From positions 1,302,001 to 1,366,000 of the forward strand of contig NZ_OY762653.1 in assembly GCF_963666195.1 (NCBI RefSeq): 64,000 bases of DNA. The letters run 5' to 3'. A program made the translations under genes and the position numbers. Shown one piece after another: positions 53,631 to 62,818 of the stretch. Positions within the stretch are counted from its first letter, which is position 1. Each line of letters starts with the position of its first letter. The notes under the pieces are model-generated. The model was not told the origin of the DNA and searched no databases. It saw nothing but the letters and a program-made list of their open reading frames with translations. Source of the DNA: Trichococcus shcherbakoviae (lineage in GTDB: Bacteria > Bacillota > Bacilli > Lactobacillales > Aerococcaceae).

Positions 53631-54378
53631 AATCAAAGTCTATGTCAATTTTCCACTCATTGCGTTCCATGTCATAACAGATGGTGCCCACCGAATCCTT
53701 TTCGTTGAAACGGCCGCCGATGCTGGCGTAACGGTCTTCCGCGATGAACAAGGGGATGCAGTATGTATTTTCTTCGATGCTCATCTGCCTGAAGGAGATT
53801 ACGGCCCCTTCTTTGAAGATCGGAATGAATTCCTTCACGCGTTCGATCGGGAATGGCGCAATTTCTTTGTCTTTCTGATAAAAGCGCTTCTTCTCATTCA
53901 CTTTTTCCTTCAACTTGACGGTGATGGCTTCGGCGAACAGCTCATGGAATTGTTCCAGGTAGCGATAGTACATTTTTATGAAGCCATTCGGCAACGTGAG
54001 GTAGATGTAGTTGTTTTGTAATTTATAATAGAACGGTGAGTGCAGGTGCGTATGCGCATGGGCGATATACAGGATCTCGGATATTTCGATTGGGGTGAGG
54101 AGATGCAACATATCCACATTCACAAAATCAATCCATTTTCCCATAGCGGTTTGATTGTCCGTCCCTTTTTGGAAGAACGCTTTTACGTTTTCTTGGCCTT
54201 TGATCACCTGAAAACCGGTATGATTATCATATGTTCCAATACTTTTTCTTCCATCCACCAACAATAAGTTTTCCGGAAGCTTCCGGGCTAACTTTGTGTA
54301 ATCCTTCACCGCTATCCCTTTGCTCAAAACATAATTGCTGACTGTTTCATAATGAACATATAACATATCTTCGCTCAT
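53629..54378 (-). CDS. Conserved protein of unknown function
   Basis: 249 residues, soluble, rich in aromatic and charged residues. It has no signal peptide. The middle contains HAHTHLHSPFYYKLQNNYIYLTLPNG. The triple His-x-His pattern (HAHTHLH) is reminiscent of a metal or phosphoesterase site but no known family could be assigned. The ATG at 54378 with AAAGGGGGGG upstream is preferred to 54417. It is monocistronic between ddl and htpX. Confidence 0.7.
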   Translation of the reverse strand: MSEDMLYVHYETVSNYVLSKGIAVKDYTKLARKLPENLLLVDGRKSIGTYDNHTGFQVIKGQENVKAFFQKGTDNQTAMGKWIDFVNVDMLHLLTPIEISEILYIAHAHTHLHSPFYYKLQNNYIYLTLPNGFIKMYYRYLEQFHELFAEAITVKLKEKVNEKKRFYQKDKEIAPFPIERVKEFIPIFKEGAVISFRQMSIEENTYCIPLFIAEDRYASIGGRFNEKDSVGTICYDMERNEWKIDIDFD

Positions 54379-54597
54379 GAATGTTCCCCCCCTTTCCGAA
54401 ATATCCCTTATTATCATTCTACTACGTGCAAATCCGATTAAGGTATCAGTACCATGTTAATATTATTACAAATCCGTATCTTTTACAAAGATAATTTGCC
54501 TTTTTCCCCTATTTTTTTTCATAGCAACAAATTGAAAGGGTTTTCACATCAGAAACCGAACTTTATTTGTACAATTTGCATAAAATGTCCGAAAAAA

Positions 54598-54618
54598 GAA
54601 GCTATTTACATAGCTTCT
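54598..54618 (-). terminator. Terminator hairpin overlapping the htpX stop codon
   Basis: AGAAGCTAT/ATAGCTTCT perfect 9-bp stem with T6 on the minus strand; the stop codon of htpX is in the loop. Confidence 0.88.
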
Positions 54619-55511
54619 AATCGTTTGATTCGGTTTGCCGTTGAAGGGTGGGTCGAAAACAAGCCATCATTTTCTGCTTCGCCCTCCTTCATCCGTTTGA
54701 AAGGATTCACAATATAGAGCGAGGCACTGGCTGCATTCGCTGCCTCCATCGGGTCGCTTGTCGCTATTTTGATTAAAGCGGATTTCAGTCCTTCCGGATT
54801 GCGTGTGAACTCAATCGCACTCGCATCAGCCAGATACTCCCGGTTGCGGGAGAGTGCCAAGCGGATGATGGTGGCCACAAAGGGCGAAAGAACCAGGATC
54901 AGCAAGGAAAGGATCAGCAATATGATGCCCGCCCCTCCGCTGTTATCGCTTCTGCGTCGGCGACCGCCACCCCAAAACATCATCCGGGTGCTGAACTGGG
55001 CCAAAAACGCGATCAGCCCCGCTATCGCCAAAGCGACAGTGGATAAGCGGATGTCATAGTTGCGGATATGCGCGAATTCGTGCGCCAAGACCCCAGTCAG
55101 CTCTTCCCGGTTCAGTTTCTTCAACAATCCCGTCGTCACGGCGACAGATGCTTTTTCCGGCGAATTTCCGGCCGCAAACGCATTCGGGCTTTCATCCTCG
55201 ATGATGAAGATTCTCGGAAAAGGCAACCGTGTCACGATAGTCATTTCCTCGACGATATTCCAGAGCATCGGGTATTGCGCCTTATCCGTTATTTCCTTGG
55301 CATTGTTCAGGCTCATGACCACTTGTGTGGATTGTGCAACCATGATGACGACGTAGGCCAATCCGATGATCAAAGCAAGCGCAACACCGGACAAAGCGTT
55401 GTCCCAATTCAGATAGCCGATGGCCGCCCCCAATGCCGCAAACAGGAGAAAGAATAAGAATACGATCAGCACGGTGCGCCGTTTATTCTGCTCAATTTGT
55501 TGATGGAGCAA
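54606..55511 (-). CDS. htpX: Membrane metalloprotease HtpX (M48)
   Basis: 301 residues. Two N-terminal membrane helices (about 13-34 and 40-60), then the zinc motif HEFAH (144-148). The third ligand Glu is in SRNREYLADASAIE, followed by a further pair of hydrophobic segments. HtpX degrades damaged membrane proteins. lemA lies 36 bases upstream and is its usual partner in Lactobacillales, so they form a lemA-htpX operon. Confidence 0.95.
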   Translation of the reverse strand: MLHQQIEQNKRRTVLIVFLFFLLFAALGAAIGYLNWDNALSGVALALIIGLAYVVIMVAQSTQVVMSLNNAKEITDKAQYPMLWNIVEEMTIVTRLPFPRIFIIEDESPNAFAAGNSPEKASVAVTTGLLKKLNREELTGVLAHEFAHIRNYDIRLSTVALAIAGLIAFLAQFSTRMMFWGGGRRRRSDNSGGAGIILLILSLLILVLSPFVATIIRLALSRNREYLADASAIEFTRNPEGLKSALIKIATSDPMEAANAASASLYIVNPFKRMKEGEAENDGLFSTHPSTANRIKRLEAM

Positions 55512-55547
55512 AGGTACTCACCAACTTTCCGTCTAAATCATATTTTC

Positions 55548-56105
55548 TCAGAACGATACTTTCGGTACATTTTTTTCTTCTTCCGGGGTAGCCAAAACGA
55601 CTTCCGGACGGAAACCATGGACGTTTGCCACAACATTGCTCGGGAATGTCCCTAATTTGATGTTGTATTGCGTAACACTTGAATTGTACAATTGGCGGGC
55701 ATAAGCGATCTTATTTTCAGTTGCGGACAATTCTTCCTGTAATGCCAAGAAATTTTGGTTCGCCTTCAGATCGGGATACGCTTCCGCCAAAGCAAAAACA
55801 GTCCGCAATTGGCTCGAAAGTTGATTGGACAGTTCCATCTTCTTGGCCGGATCTTCGGTTCCCATATCCGAAATCATGTTCCGCAAATTGATGACTTTTG
55901 TCAAAGTTTCCTGCTCATGTTTTGCATAGCCTTTGACTGTCTCAACGATGTTCGGTATCAGATCGTTCCTGCGTTTCAACTGGACATCGATCTGGCTCCA
56001 AGCTTCCGTTACCCACAATTTATTTTTCACAAGACTGTTATACAACGAGATCCATACTGCCCCGATGATCGCTGCCACTACAATGATTCCTATTATCCAC
56101 TCCAT
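55548..56105 (-). CDS. lemA: LemA family protein
   Basis: 185 residues. An N-terminal signal anchor (IIGIIVVAAIIGAVWISLYNSL) is followed by the LemA helical bundle (WSQIDVQLKRRNDLIPNIVETVKGYAKHE and later FPSNVVANVHGFRPEV). The ATG at 56105 has AAAAGGAG about 10 bases upstream; a GTG three codons before is too close to that site. It forms an operon with htpX. The role of LemA is not well defined. Confidence 0.93.
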   Translation of the reverse strand: MEWIIGIIVVAAIIGAVWISLYNSLVKNKLWVTEAWSQIDVQLKRRNDLIPNIVETVKGYAKHEQETLTKVINLRNMISDMGTEDPAKKMELSNQLSSQLRTVFALAEAYPDLKANQNFLALQEELSATENKIAYARQLYNSSVTQYNIKLGTFPSNVVANVHGFRPEVVLATPEEEKNVPKVSF

Positions 56106-56287
56106 TTTGCTCACAGCTCCTTTTCTCTCTCACCGACCTAACGGCTAACCTAGACAAATTTCCGTCTACACCTTTCATTATAGAAGAGTCTATTCATTTT
56201 GTAAAAAAATAGACTAACTGCCTCTTCGCCGAAAAGTGTTGGCTTATGTGATATTATGAAGGAAAGAAAATCAGATGAGGTGTAATT

Positions 56288-57067
56288 ATGTATTTCATCC
56301 CGCAACACACTTTCAAAAATCTGCCCATCCTATTCAAAGCCGATCCGCTGTACAAAGACATCACCGCAGCCGAACTGCCTCGGGCCTATCTTGACCTGTT
56401 GGCGGAACAGAACGGCGGCTACCTGTTAAGTTCCCGCATCCAGACCAAAGAGCCGACATCGGATGGAATCGATTATGCAGCTGTCCATGCCATCCTGGGA
56501 CTTCACGACGATCCCAAGAATAGCCTGTATGCCCAACAAGAAATTGCCCGTTCAGCGGGTCTGCCGGACTATTTTGTGCTTTTCAGCAGCAACGGCAACC
56601 AGCTATTTGCCTTCGATTATTCAAAACTGTCCCCGTCCGGCGAGCCGAGCATCCGGCACATCGACATCGAAACGGACAATTGGCAGACTGTCGCTGCCGA
56701 TTTTGGTCAATTTCTGAACAACCTGACACCGGGACCGCTGACTGTTCCAGAGGAAATCCGGCTCACGCACACGGAAGGTGCGCACGCCTTTTTATTGGCC
56801 GATGCCGCGGAATTGCCTGAGCTGTTTCTGCATTTTGAGGATGACCCGGACAAACAATGGTATCTCCAATGGATAGCGCATTTTTCCGACCATCCCGATG
56901 CGGCCTGCCGGACAGTCGCTTGCGAAGCGCTGGAAACGCAGATCCTCTACTTCAGGAACGAATTGCCGGATACGGTCCACGTTGTGCTGGCGAACTTTCT
57001 TGCCGATGCTGACCCCACAATCCAAGCGCTGGCGAGAACGCTGGAAAAAGAACTCGCGGATGAGTGA
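56288..57067 (+). CDS. SMI1/KNR4 (SUKH) family protein
   Basis: 259 residues. The first 150 residues have the SUKH fold pattern: LPRAYLDLLAEQNGGYL at the start, then PDYFVLFSSNGNQLFAFDYSK. Asp/Glu-rich strands follow, and a C-terminal extension (about 155-259) looks like HEAT-type helices (HPDAACRTVACEALETQIL). SUKH proteins are often immunity proteins against polymorphic toxins, but no toxin gene is adjacent. GATGAGGTG precedes the ATG, with a TATTAT -10-like box nearby. Confidence 0.75.
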   Translation: MYFIPQHTFKNLPILFKADPLYKDITAAELPRAYLDLLAEQNGGYLLSSRIQTKEPTSDGIDYAAVHAILGLHDDPKNSLYAQQEIARSAGLPDYFVLFSSNGNQLFAFDYSKLSPSGEPSIRHIDIETDNWQTVAADFGQFLNNLTPGPLTVPEEIRLTHTEGAHAFLLADAAELPELFLHFEDDPDKQWYLQWIAHFSDHPDAACRTVACEALETQILYFRNELPDTVHVVLANFLADADPTIQALARTLEKELADE

Positions 57068-57105
57068 ATGCGTGCGGGTGCGCGCGGACAGTACCCACTC
57101 GTCCC

Positions 57106-57310
57106 GCTCGCCGGAGAAGGGCTCACAGAATCGGCACCAGCTCCGATGAGGAATCGCTCGCCGAAGCTGGTGCCGCGAAAATGCCGTCACTTCCGACGGG
57201 GAAGGGCTCGTCGGAGGTGGACCCGAAAAAGAAGTCGGAACTCCGGCGAAGCCTCCGTTCACCGGAGAAGTGATGTACTTTCGGTGAAGCGATCTTTCAC
57301 CGGAGAAGAC
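57106..57310. repeat. Intergenic palindromic array C3, four to five units
   Basis: The word GCTCG (later GTTCA) starts units at 57106, 57156, 57206 and 57257: steps of 50, 50 and 51 bp. Units contain CCGGAGAAG and CTCCGGCGAAG-type arms in alternating orientation. It lies between convergent genes. Confidence 0.8.
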
Positions 57311-57331
57311 AGGGACCTTATAACAAAAGCT

Positions 57332-57373
57332 AAAAGCAGGGGGTTGCCGCAATGCGGCACTCTCCTGCTTTTG
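57332..57373. terminator. Terminator of the DUF1801/OmdA gene
   Basis: AAAAGCAGG...GCCGC pairs with GCGGC...CCTGCTTTT; usable on both strands. Confidence 0.88.
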
Positions 57374-57379
57374 TTATTA

Positions 57380-58510
57380 CTATTGTTCCTTCAGCCACCG
57401 TTGATAAAGGTTCTTCGTCTTGTGTCCTTTGCCGAGGATATCGAGCATCTCCGTTCTGCGTTTCTCTTGCGTAGCAGGTTGTTTGGCACTGTAGATGTAG
57501 CGGGCCCAATCCCGCTGATAGCCCGGCGTCAGTTCCGCATACAGCTTCGCGGCATCACGATGCTCCACTTCCAGATATCCCTGCAAATCCGGAATGAATT
57601 GCTCATAGTCGGCCACATTGCCGCTGCTTGCTTTGGTTGGCTTGCCTTTTCCTTTGACATCATTTTTCATCCCGACGAGCGTGAACGTATCATCCAGCTT
57701 GACCATCCTCGCAAATTTCAGGGTGCTGTCGCCGACATAACCGCTGCCGTCGTCCACGCCCAGGCTCGGAAAGATGGCATCGCGGTGCACCGAAGTGTCA
57801 TAGGTCTTGTTCCCAATTTTCGGATAAGCGATATAAAGGTATCCTTCCGGATTCAGGCGCTCCGCTTTGATCGTATCCCATACGCGTTCATTCAGTTCCT
57901 CCAGCGTCAGGACGTAGGAAAAAATCAGATCGTATTTCCCGGAATCCAGATCCGTATCGTAGGCTTCCAGATCAGCAAAATCATCAGTCACAGCGCGCTC
58001 TTCCCCCAGAACGGCGCACTTTTGGAATTTTTCGAATCCCAGCCGCTTCGTGAGGGAAGTCGAAGACGGGAGCGGTTTGTCAGCAGCTTGTTCACCGTAA
58101 AGTTTGTGCGCATGAGCGATGTCTTCCCGGATCATCTCCTCCAGCACAGCCGTATCGATATCGGAAAGTTTATTGACGTACACGCAGCCCTTTCCGATTT
58201 TGTGTTTTCCGAGCTTCACAAGCAATTCTTCCCGTTTTTCCTCCGGTAGCATAAAATAAAACGTCAACGCCGTCTTGCGCGGCGAAAAGGCAGCCAGCGG
58301 GGCATCGCCTTCATGGCCGCTCGCGTACCGATAATGATATTTCCCGAATCCGATGATGCTCGGCCCCCACATTTTGGCTTTCTCTCCGGTCACTTCCGCA
58401 AACAACTTCAGCAGCGCATATGCATCCTCTTTCTTTTGCCGCTGCTGGATTTCCTCGATGAAATCCTGTACGGATACTTCCGTGGGTTTGGTCTTAGGTT
58501 CGTATGCCAT
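57380..58510 (-). CDS. Multi-domain protein: DUF1801 domain, unassigned middle domain, OmdA/YdeI-type C-terminus
   Basis: 376 residues. Residues 15-125 are a DUF1801 (YdhG-like) domain: KMWGPSIIGFGKYHYRYASG, then FSPRKTALTFYFM, then KIGKGCVYVNKLSDID. Residues about 140-280 form a second domain that resembles DUF3052-type small proteins in outline (KYDLIFSYVLTLEEL, GYLYIAYPKIGNK). The last 60 residues match the OmdA/YdeI pattern (LTPGYQRDWARYIYSAKQPATQEKRR). ATG 58510 behind GAGGGG is chosen; the open frame continues to 58669 through repeat DNA. Separate small proteins are the norm; function unknown. Confidence 0.75.
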   Translation of the reverse strand: MAYEPKTKPTEVSVQDFIEEIQQRQKKEDAYALLKLFAEVTGEKAKMWGPSIIGFGKYHYRYASGHEGDAPLAAFSPRKTALTFYFMLPEEKREELLVKLGKHKIGKGCVYVNKLSDIDTAVLEEMIREDIAHAHKLYGEQAADKPLPSSTSLTKRLGFEKFQKCAVLGEERAVTDDFADLEAYDTDLDSGKYDLIFSYVLTLEELNERVWDTIKAERLNPEGYLYIAYPKIGNKTYDTSVHRDAIFPSLGVDDGSGYVGDSTLKFARMVKLDDTFTLVGMKNDVKGKGKPTKASSGNVADYEQFIPDLQGYLEVEHRDAAKLYAELTPGYQRDWARYIYSAKQPATQEKRRTEMLDILGKGHKTKNLYQRWLKEQ

Positions 58511-58614
58511 CTCTCCGCTTCCCCTCTCGTTCCTTGTTAAAGCTATCATAGCAAACCCAACGACCACCCGCAAAATCCAAGCCTGGATAACAGCCGATAC
58601 ACGGGAAAGATACC

Positions 58615-58755
58615 GTTTCTCCGGGGAACAAAGGCTTCGCCGGAGTTCGGCCACATCTATAGACTTCAACTACGACGAGGCGGTGCTCATCGGAGCTGGG
58701 CCCATCAAATTACCGGCGTCCTCCGGGGAGCGGGCTCTCACCGGAGGACGCAACC
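58615..58755. repeat. Intergenic palindromic array C4
   Basis: CTCCGGGG at 58619 and 58721 lie 102 bp apart (two periods). CCGGAG follows each about 21 bases later (58640 and 58741), and a diverged copy lies in between (CTCATCGGAG at 58686). It lies upstream of the DUF1801 gene and before the rpmE2 terminator. Confidence 0.75.
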
Positions 58756-58785
58756 ACCAAGGGAAACCCAAAATAAAATGCAAAC

Positions 58786-58818
58786 AAAAAAAGAGCCCTC
58801 CCGAAACCGGGAAAGCTC
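58786..58818 (-). terminator. Terminator of rpmE2
   Basis: GAGCCCTCCCG pairs with CGGGAAAGCTC (one mismatch); on the minus strand T7 follows. Confidence 0.9.
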
Positions 58819-58827
58819 TCACGAAGA

Positions 58828-59091
58828 TTATGCTTGTTCTTCGTTGTTTTTGAAACCATATTTTTTGTTGAAGCGGTCCACACGGCCATCGGCTTGCGTG
58901 AATTTTTGACGTCCAGTATAGAATGGGTGTGAATCAGAAGAAATTTCTACACGGATCATTGGGTAAGTGTTGCCATCTTCCCATTCAACTTTTTCGCTTG
59001 AACCTTTAGTTGAACCTGATAAAAATTTGAATCCTGTAGTTGTATCCATGAACACAACTGTTTGGTAATTTGGATGGATTTCTTGTTTCAT
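58828..59091 (-). CDS. rpmE2: 50S ribosomal protein L31 type B
   Basis: 87 residues. Start [10 protein letters not shown], then [14 protein letters not shown], and the end KKYGFKN are the type B (zinc-free) form; the CxxC pairs of type A are absent. AAAAGGAGCG precedes the ATG. Such paralogues often replace the zinc form when zinc is scarce, but no Zur box was seen upstream. Confidence 0.96.
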   Translation of the reverse strand: MKQEIHPNYQTVVFMDTTTGFKFLSGSTKGSSEKVEWEDGNTYPMIRVEISSDSHPFYTGRQKFTQADGRVDRFNKKYGFKNNEEQA

Positions 59092-59167
59092 GTCTCTTTC
59101 GCTCCTTTTTGCCCTGGATTATTTACTAAGCCAGAGTTGTCTTTTTGTAATAAAAGGTATACCGCAG

Positions 59168-59197
59168 GGTAATCCTTTTTAACGTTAAAAGGATACC
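59168..59197. other. 30-bp palindrome in the rpmE2 leader
   Basis: GGTAATCCTTTTTAACG and its near mirror image CGTTAAAAGGATACC form an almost continuous palindrome about 80 bases before the rpmE2 start. It could be an operator or an autoregulatory RNA hairpin. Confidence 0.45.
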
Positions 59198-59280
59198 ACG
59201 CAAACCGCAAGAATGCAATGGTAAATTTAAATAATGCGTTTTTCTCCTGCAGCCCGTGCCGAGAAAGAAGCACCTTTCAA

Positions 59281-59646
59281 TTATTTATCCAGAATGGCTG
59301 CAATCTCTTCTTCGGAAAGGCTGCTGTCGGCATTCAGATTCGTGAATTGACCTGGGCCATCGATCGTCACAAGCGCAGGCACTGTACGGACGCCCATTCT
59401 GTCGCGCAGACTTTGGATCGCAGGGTCTGTCGGTGTGTTCAGGCTGTCCAGATAATGGATCGTCAGGTTCTTTTCTTTGCGGACTTTGTCTAATTTAGGG
59501 ACAAATTTCCGGCAATACGGGCAAACGGCTTTCCCAAGATAAACGACCGTTTTTTCGCCGGCAGCCAGTTTTTCTTCAAACTCTTCAGCCGTGATCTCTA
59601 TAAATTCTTTTGTGTCTTCTTCGTAATTCCCTTTATTGAAAAACAT
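59281..59646 (-). CDS. Thioredoxin-like protein (bacteriocin transport accessory type)
   Basis: 121 residues with a thioredoxin fold. The redox motif CPYC is at residues 42-45 (GKAVCPYCRKF), and cis-Pro is in RTVPALVTI. The family includes the short Bta-type proteins of Lactobacillales. No signal peptide; cytoplasmic. The ATG at 59646 (ACTGGAGG upstream) is preferred over 59682. Confidence 0.88.
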   Translation of the reverse strand: MFFNKGNYEEDTKEFIEITAEEFEEKLAAGEKTVVYLGKAVCPYCRKFVPKLDKVRKEKNLTIHYLDSLNTPTDPAIQSLRDRMGVRTVPALVTIDGPGQFTNLNADSSLSEEEIAAILDK

Positions 59647-59740
59647 TTTAAAACCTCCAGTTTTGCGATTTGATAGTCCCACTATACCGGGAAGCTTTAA
59701 AAAATGCTCATGATTTGCTCACTTGCCGTATGGCACGCTT

Positions 59741-60991
59741 CTATTTCATCAACGCAATCCGGGTCAGCAAAGCTTCATTATTTTCGGTCGTGTTCATTTG
59801 TTTCAGGAAGCTCTCAGTGTATTCCAAAGCATCTCCGCGCATGCCGCGGCGGACTTTGTAGATATTCTCCATCGTTTTTGCATCCAGCAGGAGGTCTTCT
59901 CTGCGGGTGCCCGATTTTTTGATGTCGATGGCCGGGAAGATGCGTCGTTCCGCCAATTCACGGGAAAGCACAAGCTCCATGTTCCCTGTTCCCTTGAATT
60001 CTTCGTAGATGACTTCATCCATCCGGCTGCCGGTGTCGACAAGCGCAGTTGCGATGATCGTCAGACTGCCGCCGTCCTCGATATTCCGGGCTGCACCAAA
60101 GAAACGTTTCGGACGATAAAAGGCTGCCGGATCGATACCGCCGCTTAAAGTACGGCCGCTTGGCGGTATGACCAAGTTATAGGCACGGGCCAAACGCGTC
60201 AGGCTGTCCATCAGGATGACCACATCACGCTTGTCTTCGACAAGGCGCATGGCTCTTTCCAGGACGAGTTCCGCCACCCGGACATGGTTTGCCGGTTGTT
60301 GGTCGAAAGTCGAGGAGACGACATCCCCCTTCACACTGCGTTCGATATCCGTCACTTCTTCCGGACGCTCATCGATGAGCAGCATGATCAGTTCGACATC
60401 GGGATGATTAGTGGTGATGCCGTTCGCGATTTCTTTCAGCAGGGTCGTTTTCCCTGCTTTCGGAGGCGCAACGATCATCCCACGTTGACCGAAGCCGATG
60501 GGCGAGAACAAATCGACCATCCGAGCGGTTACGTTTGTCCGGGTATTTTCCAATTTCATCTGATGGTTCGGATATATGGGCGTCAACCCAGGGAAATGCG
60601 AGCGTTCTTTGGCTTGATCAGGCCGTTTTCCGTTCACTGTGCTGACTTGCATCAGGCCGTAATAACGTTCGGATGCTTTCGGAGGTCGGGCTTTTCCGGC
60701 TACTTTGTCTCCATTGCGCAGATCGAAGCGTCTGATTTGCGATGTCGATATATAAATGTCTTCTTGGCTCGGCGAATAGTTGATCGGCCTTAAAAAACCG
60801 AAGCCTTCCTGAGCAACGATATCTAAAATGCCCTCTGTCATGAAGAACCCTTGTTTTTCCTCTTGGGCACGGATGACCGCCAAGGACAGCTCTTTTTTGT
60901 TCATTTGGCTGTAATAGGGAATCTTCAATTCTCTGGCATAGGTGTATATTTCTTTCAGCGTCTTACTTTCCAACTCATGCAAGGTAAGCAT
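59741..60991 (-). CDS. rho: Transcription termination factor Rho
   Basis: 416 residues. N-terminal Rho domain, then the cold-shock-like RNA-binding domain ([32 protein letters not shown]), then the ATPase with Walker [11 protein letters not shown] and RPEEVTD. Q-loop and R-loop regions ([26 protein letters not shown]) follow. The start is uncertain: ATG 60991 (MLTLHELES) or TTG 61000, which has better spacing to GGTGGAG. It is followed by the thioredoxin-like gene. Confidence 0.96.
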   Translation of the reverse strand: MLTLHELESKTLKEIYTYARELKIPYYSQMNKKELSLAVIRAQEEKQGFFMTEGILDIVAQEGFGFLRPINYSPSQEDIYISTSQIRRFDLRNGDKVAGKARPPKASERYYGLMQVSTVNGKRPDQAKERSHFPGLTPIYPNHQMKLENTRTNVTARMVDLFSPIGFGQRGMIVAPPKAGKTTLLKEIANGITTNHPDVELIMLLIDERPEEVTDIERSVKGDVVSSTFDQQPANHVRVAELVLERAMRLVEDKRDVVILMDSLTRLARAYNLVIPPSGRTLSGGIDPAAFYRPKRFFGAARNIEDGGSLTIIATALVDTGSRMDEVIYEEFKGTGNMELVLSRELAERRIFPAIDIKKSGTRREDLLLDAKTMENIYKVRRGMRGDALEYTESFLKQMNTTENNEALLTRIALMK

Positions 60992-61072
60992 ATCTTCCAA
61001 ACAGCTCCACCTTCCTCTCTTATCATTCTGATGATGCTTGTTTCTGGCAAAGGCAATATACAAAATATTCAA

Positions 61073-61109
61073 AACACCTCCAAAGTCGGTTGCTGCTTTG
61101 AAGGTGTTC
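61073..61109 (-). terminator. Terminator of murA
   Basis: AACACCTCCAAAG pairs with CTTTGAAGGTGTT (one mismatch); on the minus strand TTTTG follows. Confidence 0.85.
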
Positions 61110-61135
61110 CTTATTATCGTGTTGCGCGAAGAAGT

Positions 61136-62407
61136 TTATTCTTCGTCTTCGATCATTTTGATGTCCGCACCCAAAGCAGTCAGTTTTTCGACGATATGAT
61201 CATACCCGCGCAGGATATTCTCGATACCGGAAATTGTGGTTGTGCCTTCCGCCATCAATCCGGCGATGACAAGACAGGCTCCAGCACGCAGATCGCTGGC
61301 AGTAACTTCCGCACCGGTCAATTTGTTGGGGCCTTGCATGAAGATCATGTCACTTTCCACCTTGGCCTTCGCACCCATCCTGCGGAGTTCCGGGATATGG
61401 TTGACGCGCTTCGGATAGATTGTATCGATGATAGTGCCGTCACCACTCGCTTTCAACAAGAGCGGAGTCAGTGGTTGCTGAAGGTCCGTCGCAAAACCAG
61501 GATAAGGCAACGTCTTGATATGAACCATCTTCAGGTTTTCGGATTTTTTGACCAGGATGCTGTCCTCGCCGATTTCCATATCTACGCCCATTTCTTCCAT
61601 TTTTGCGATAAGGCTTTCGATATGCTCGACGATCACATTTTTCACCAACACACGCTCGCCCATTGCAGCGGCAGCGGCCAAGTATGTCCCTGCTTCGATG
61701 CGATCAGGTATCACGGTGTGTCTGCAGCCATGCAAGCTTTCCACGCCTTCGATTCGGATGATATCCGTACCGGCTCCGCGGATTTTCGCTCCCATGTTAT
61801 TCAACAAGATACAGACATCAATGATTTCCGGCTCTTTAGCCACATTTTCAATGATTGTCCGTCCTTTAGCTTTGACCGCCGCCAAGATGATGTTGATGGT
61901 CGCTCCGATCGAAACCACGTCAAGATAAATGCGGTCGCCTTTCAGCCCTTCTTCTGGTGTAGTCAGGTAGATGGCACCCATTTCATTGCGCACTGTCGCA
62001 CCCAACGCCTCGAAACCTTTGATGTGCTGATCGATCGGTCTTGGGCCTAAGAAACAGCCACCAGGCAGCCCGATGACGCCTTCACCAAATTTCGAAAGGA
62101 TGGCTCCCATGAAATAATACGACGCACGTAAGCTTTTGATTTTTCCGGTAGGCATCGGAATGGAAATCATGTTGGTTGGATCGATCGTGACGATGCCCTC
62201 ATCCTCATCAAAAGACACTTCTACGTTGAAGTCCTCAAGGATATCAATAAGGGAGTGCACATCCTGAATGTTAGGGATGCCTTCCAAGATGACTGGGGAG
62301 TCCGCCAAAATGGCAGCCGGAATCAGCGCAACCGTACTGTTTTTCGCTCCGCTGATGGTGATTTCACCGTTCAACGGTTTATTCCCCTCTATAACTAATT
62401 TTTTCAT
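61136..62407 (-). CDS. murA: UDP-N-acetylglucosamine 1-carboxyvinyltransferase MurA
   Basis: 423 residues. MurA commits UDP-GlcNAc to peptidoglycan with PEP. Lys22-Asn23 (SGAKNS) and the fosfomycin-target Cys118 ([11 protein letters not shown]) are present. Placement beside rho and fba is that of the second Firmicute paralogue (MurZ/MurA2). GTGAGG precedes the ATG. Confidence 0.95.
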   Translation of the reverse strand: MKKLVIEGNKPLNGEITISGAKNSTVALIPAAILADSPVILEGIPNIQDVHSLIDILEDFNVEVSFDEDEGIVTIDPTNMISIPMPTGKIKSLRASYYFMGAILSKFGEGVIGLPGGCFLGPRPIDQHIKGFEALGATVRNEMGAIYLTTPEEGLKGDRIYLDVVSIGATINIILAAVKAKGRTIIENVAKEPEIIDVCILLNNMGAKIRGAGTDIIRIEGVESLHGCRHTVIPDRIEAGTYLAAAAAMGERVLVKNVIVEHIESLIAKMEEMGVDMEIGEDSILVKKSENLKMVHIKTLPYPGFATDLQQPLTPLLLKASGDGTIIDTIYPKRVNHIPELRRMGAKAKVESDMIFMQGPNKLTGAEVTASDLRAGACLVIAGLMAEGTTTISGIENILRGYDHIVEKLTALGADIKMIEDEE

Positions 62408-62818
62408 AAAAAAGCCTCACTTCATGTGTAGTTGCCGAACGACAAATCGCCCGGAAATAAATGGAATCGTTCGCACGTTTTTCTTGCCACAAGAAAAACG
62501 GTGCTACGATACCTAAATAACATTATTTTTTAGTTTCATTTGATTGTCGGTTGATCACCTACAATTCTAACAAAAATACAGGGTCCATTACTAGTTTTTT
62601 TATGCAAACGTCTGCTTTCCGCTATATTTCTCAATTTGATACGGCCAAACAGCGCAATAAGATGACAACGGTCCTTATCTTATGGTCTTATGGTAACACA
62701 AACTCAGGAATATATGGAAAACGACGCGCCAGTGTATACATGCGTAGGGGAAAAATAAGTACAAAAAAGGAGATCTGGAACATAGGCCCCAGACCTCCTC
62801 AAAGATCGTTTGATTAAA
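62408..62818. other. Region upstream of murA with hairpin and fba terminator
   Basis: 411 bases. CGTTTTTCTTG (62476-62486) and CAAGAAAAACG (62490-62500) form a perfect 11-bp hairpin in the probable murA leader. An fba terminator (AGGAGATCTGG 62769-62779 with CCAGACCTCCT 62790-62800, T6 on the minus strand) ends the region. An 88-codon frame at 62551-62817 overlaps that terminator and is not accepted. Confidence 0.65.

Noticed and set aside
56288-57067. Toxin-immunity locus based on the SUKH protein
   Set aside because: No toxin-like gene, WXG/LXG protein or secretion partner lies nearby.
59088-59273. 61-codon minus-strand frame upstream of rpmE2
   Set aside because: Coincides with the rpmE2 leader palindrome and lacks a ribosome binding site at a suitable distance.
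62551-62817. 88-codon open frame between murA and fba
   Set aside because: Ends inside the fba terminator on the opposite strand, low-complexity start, no ribosome binding site.
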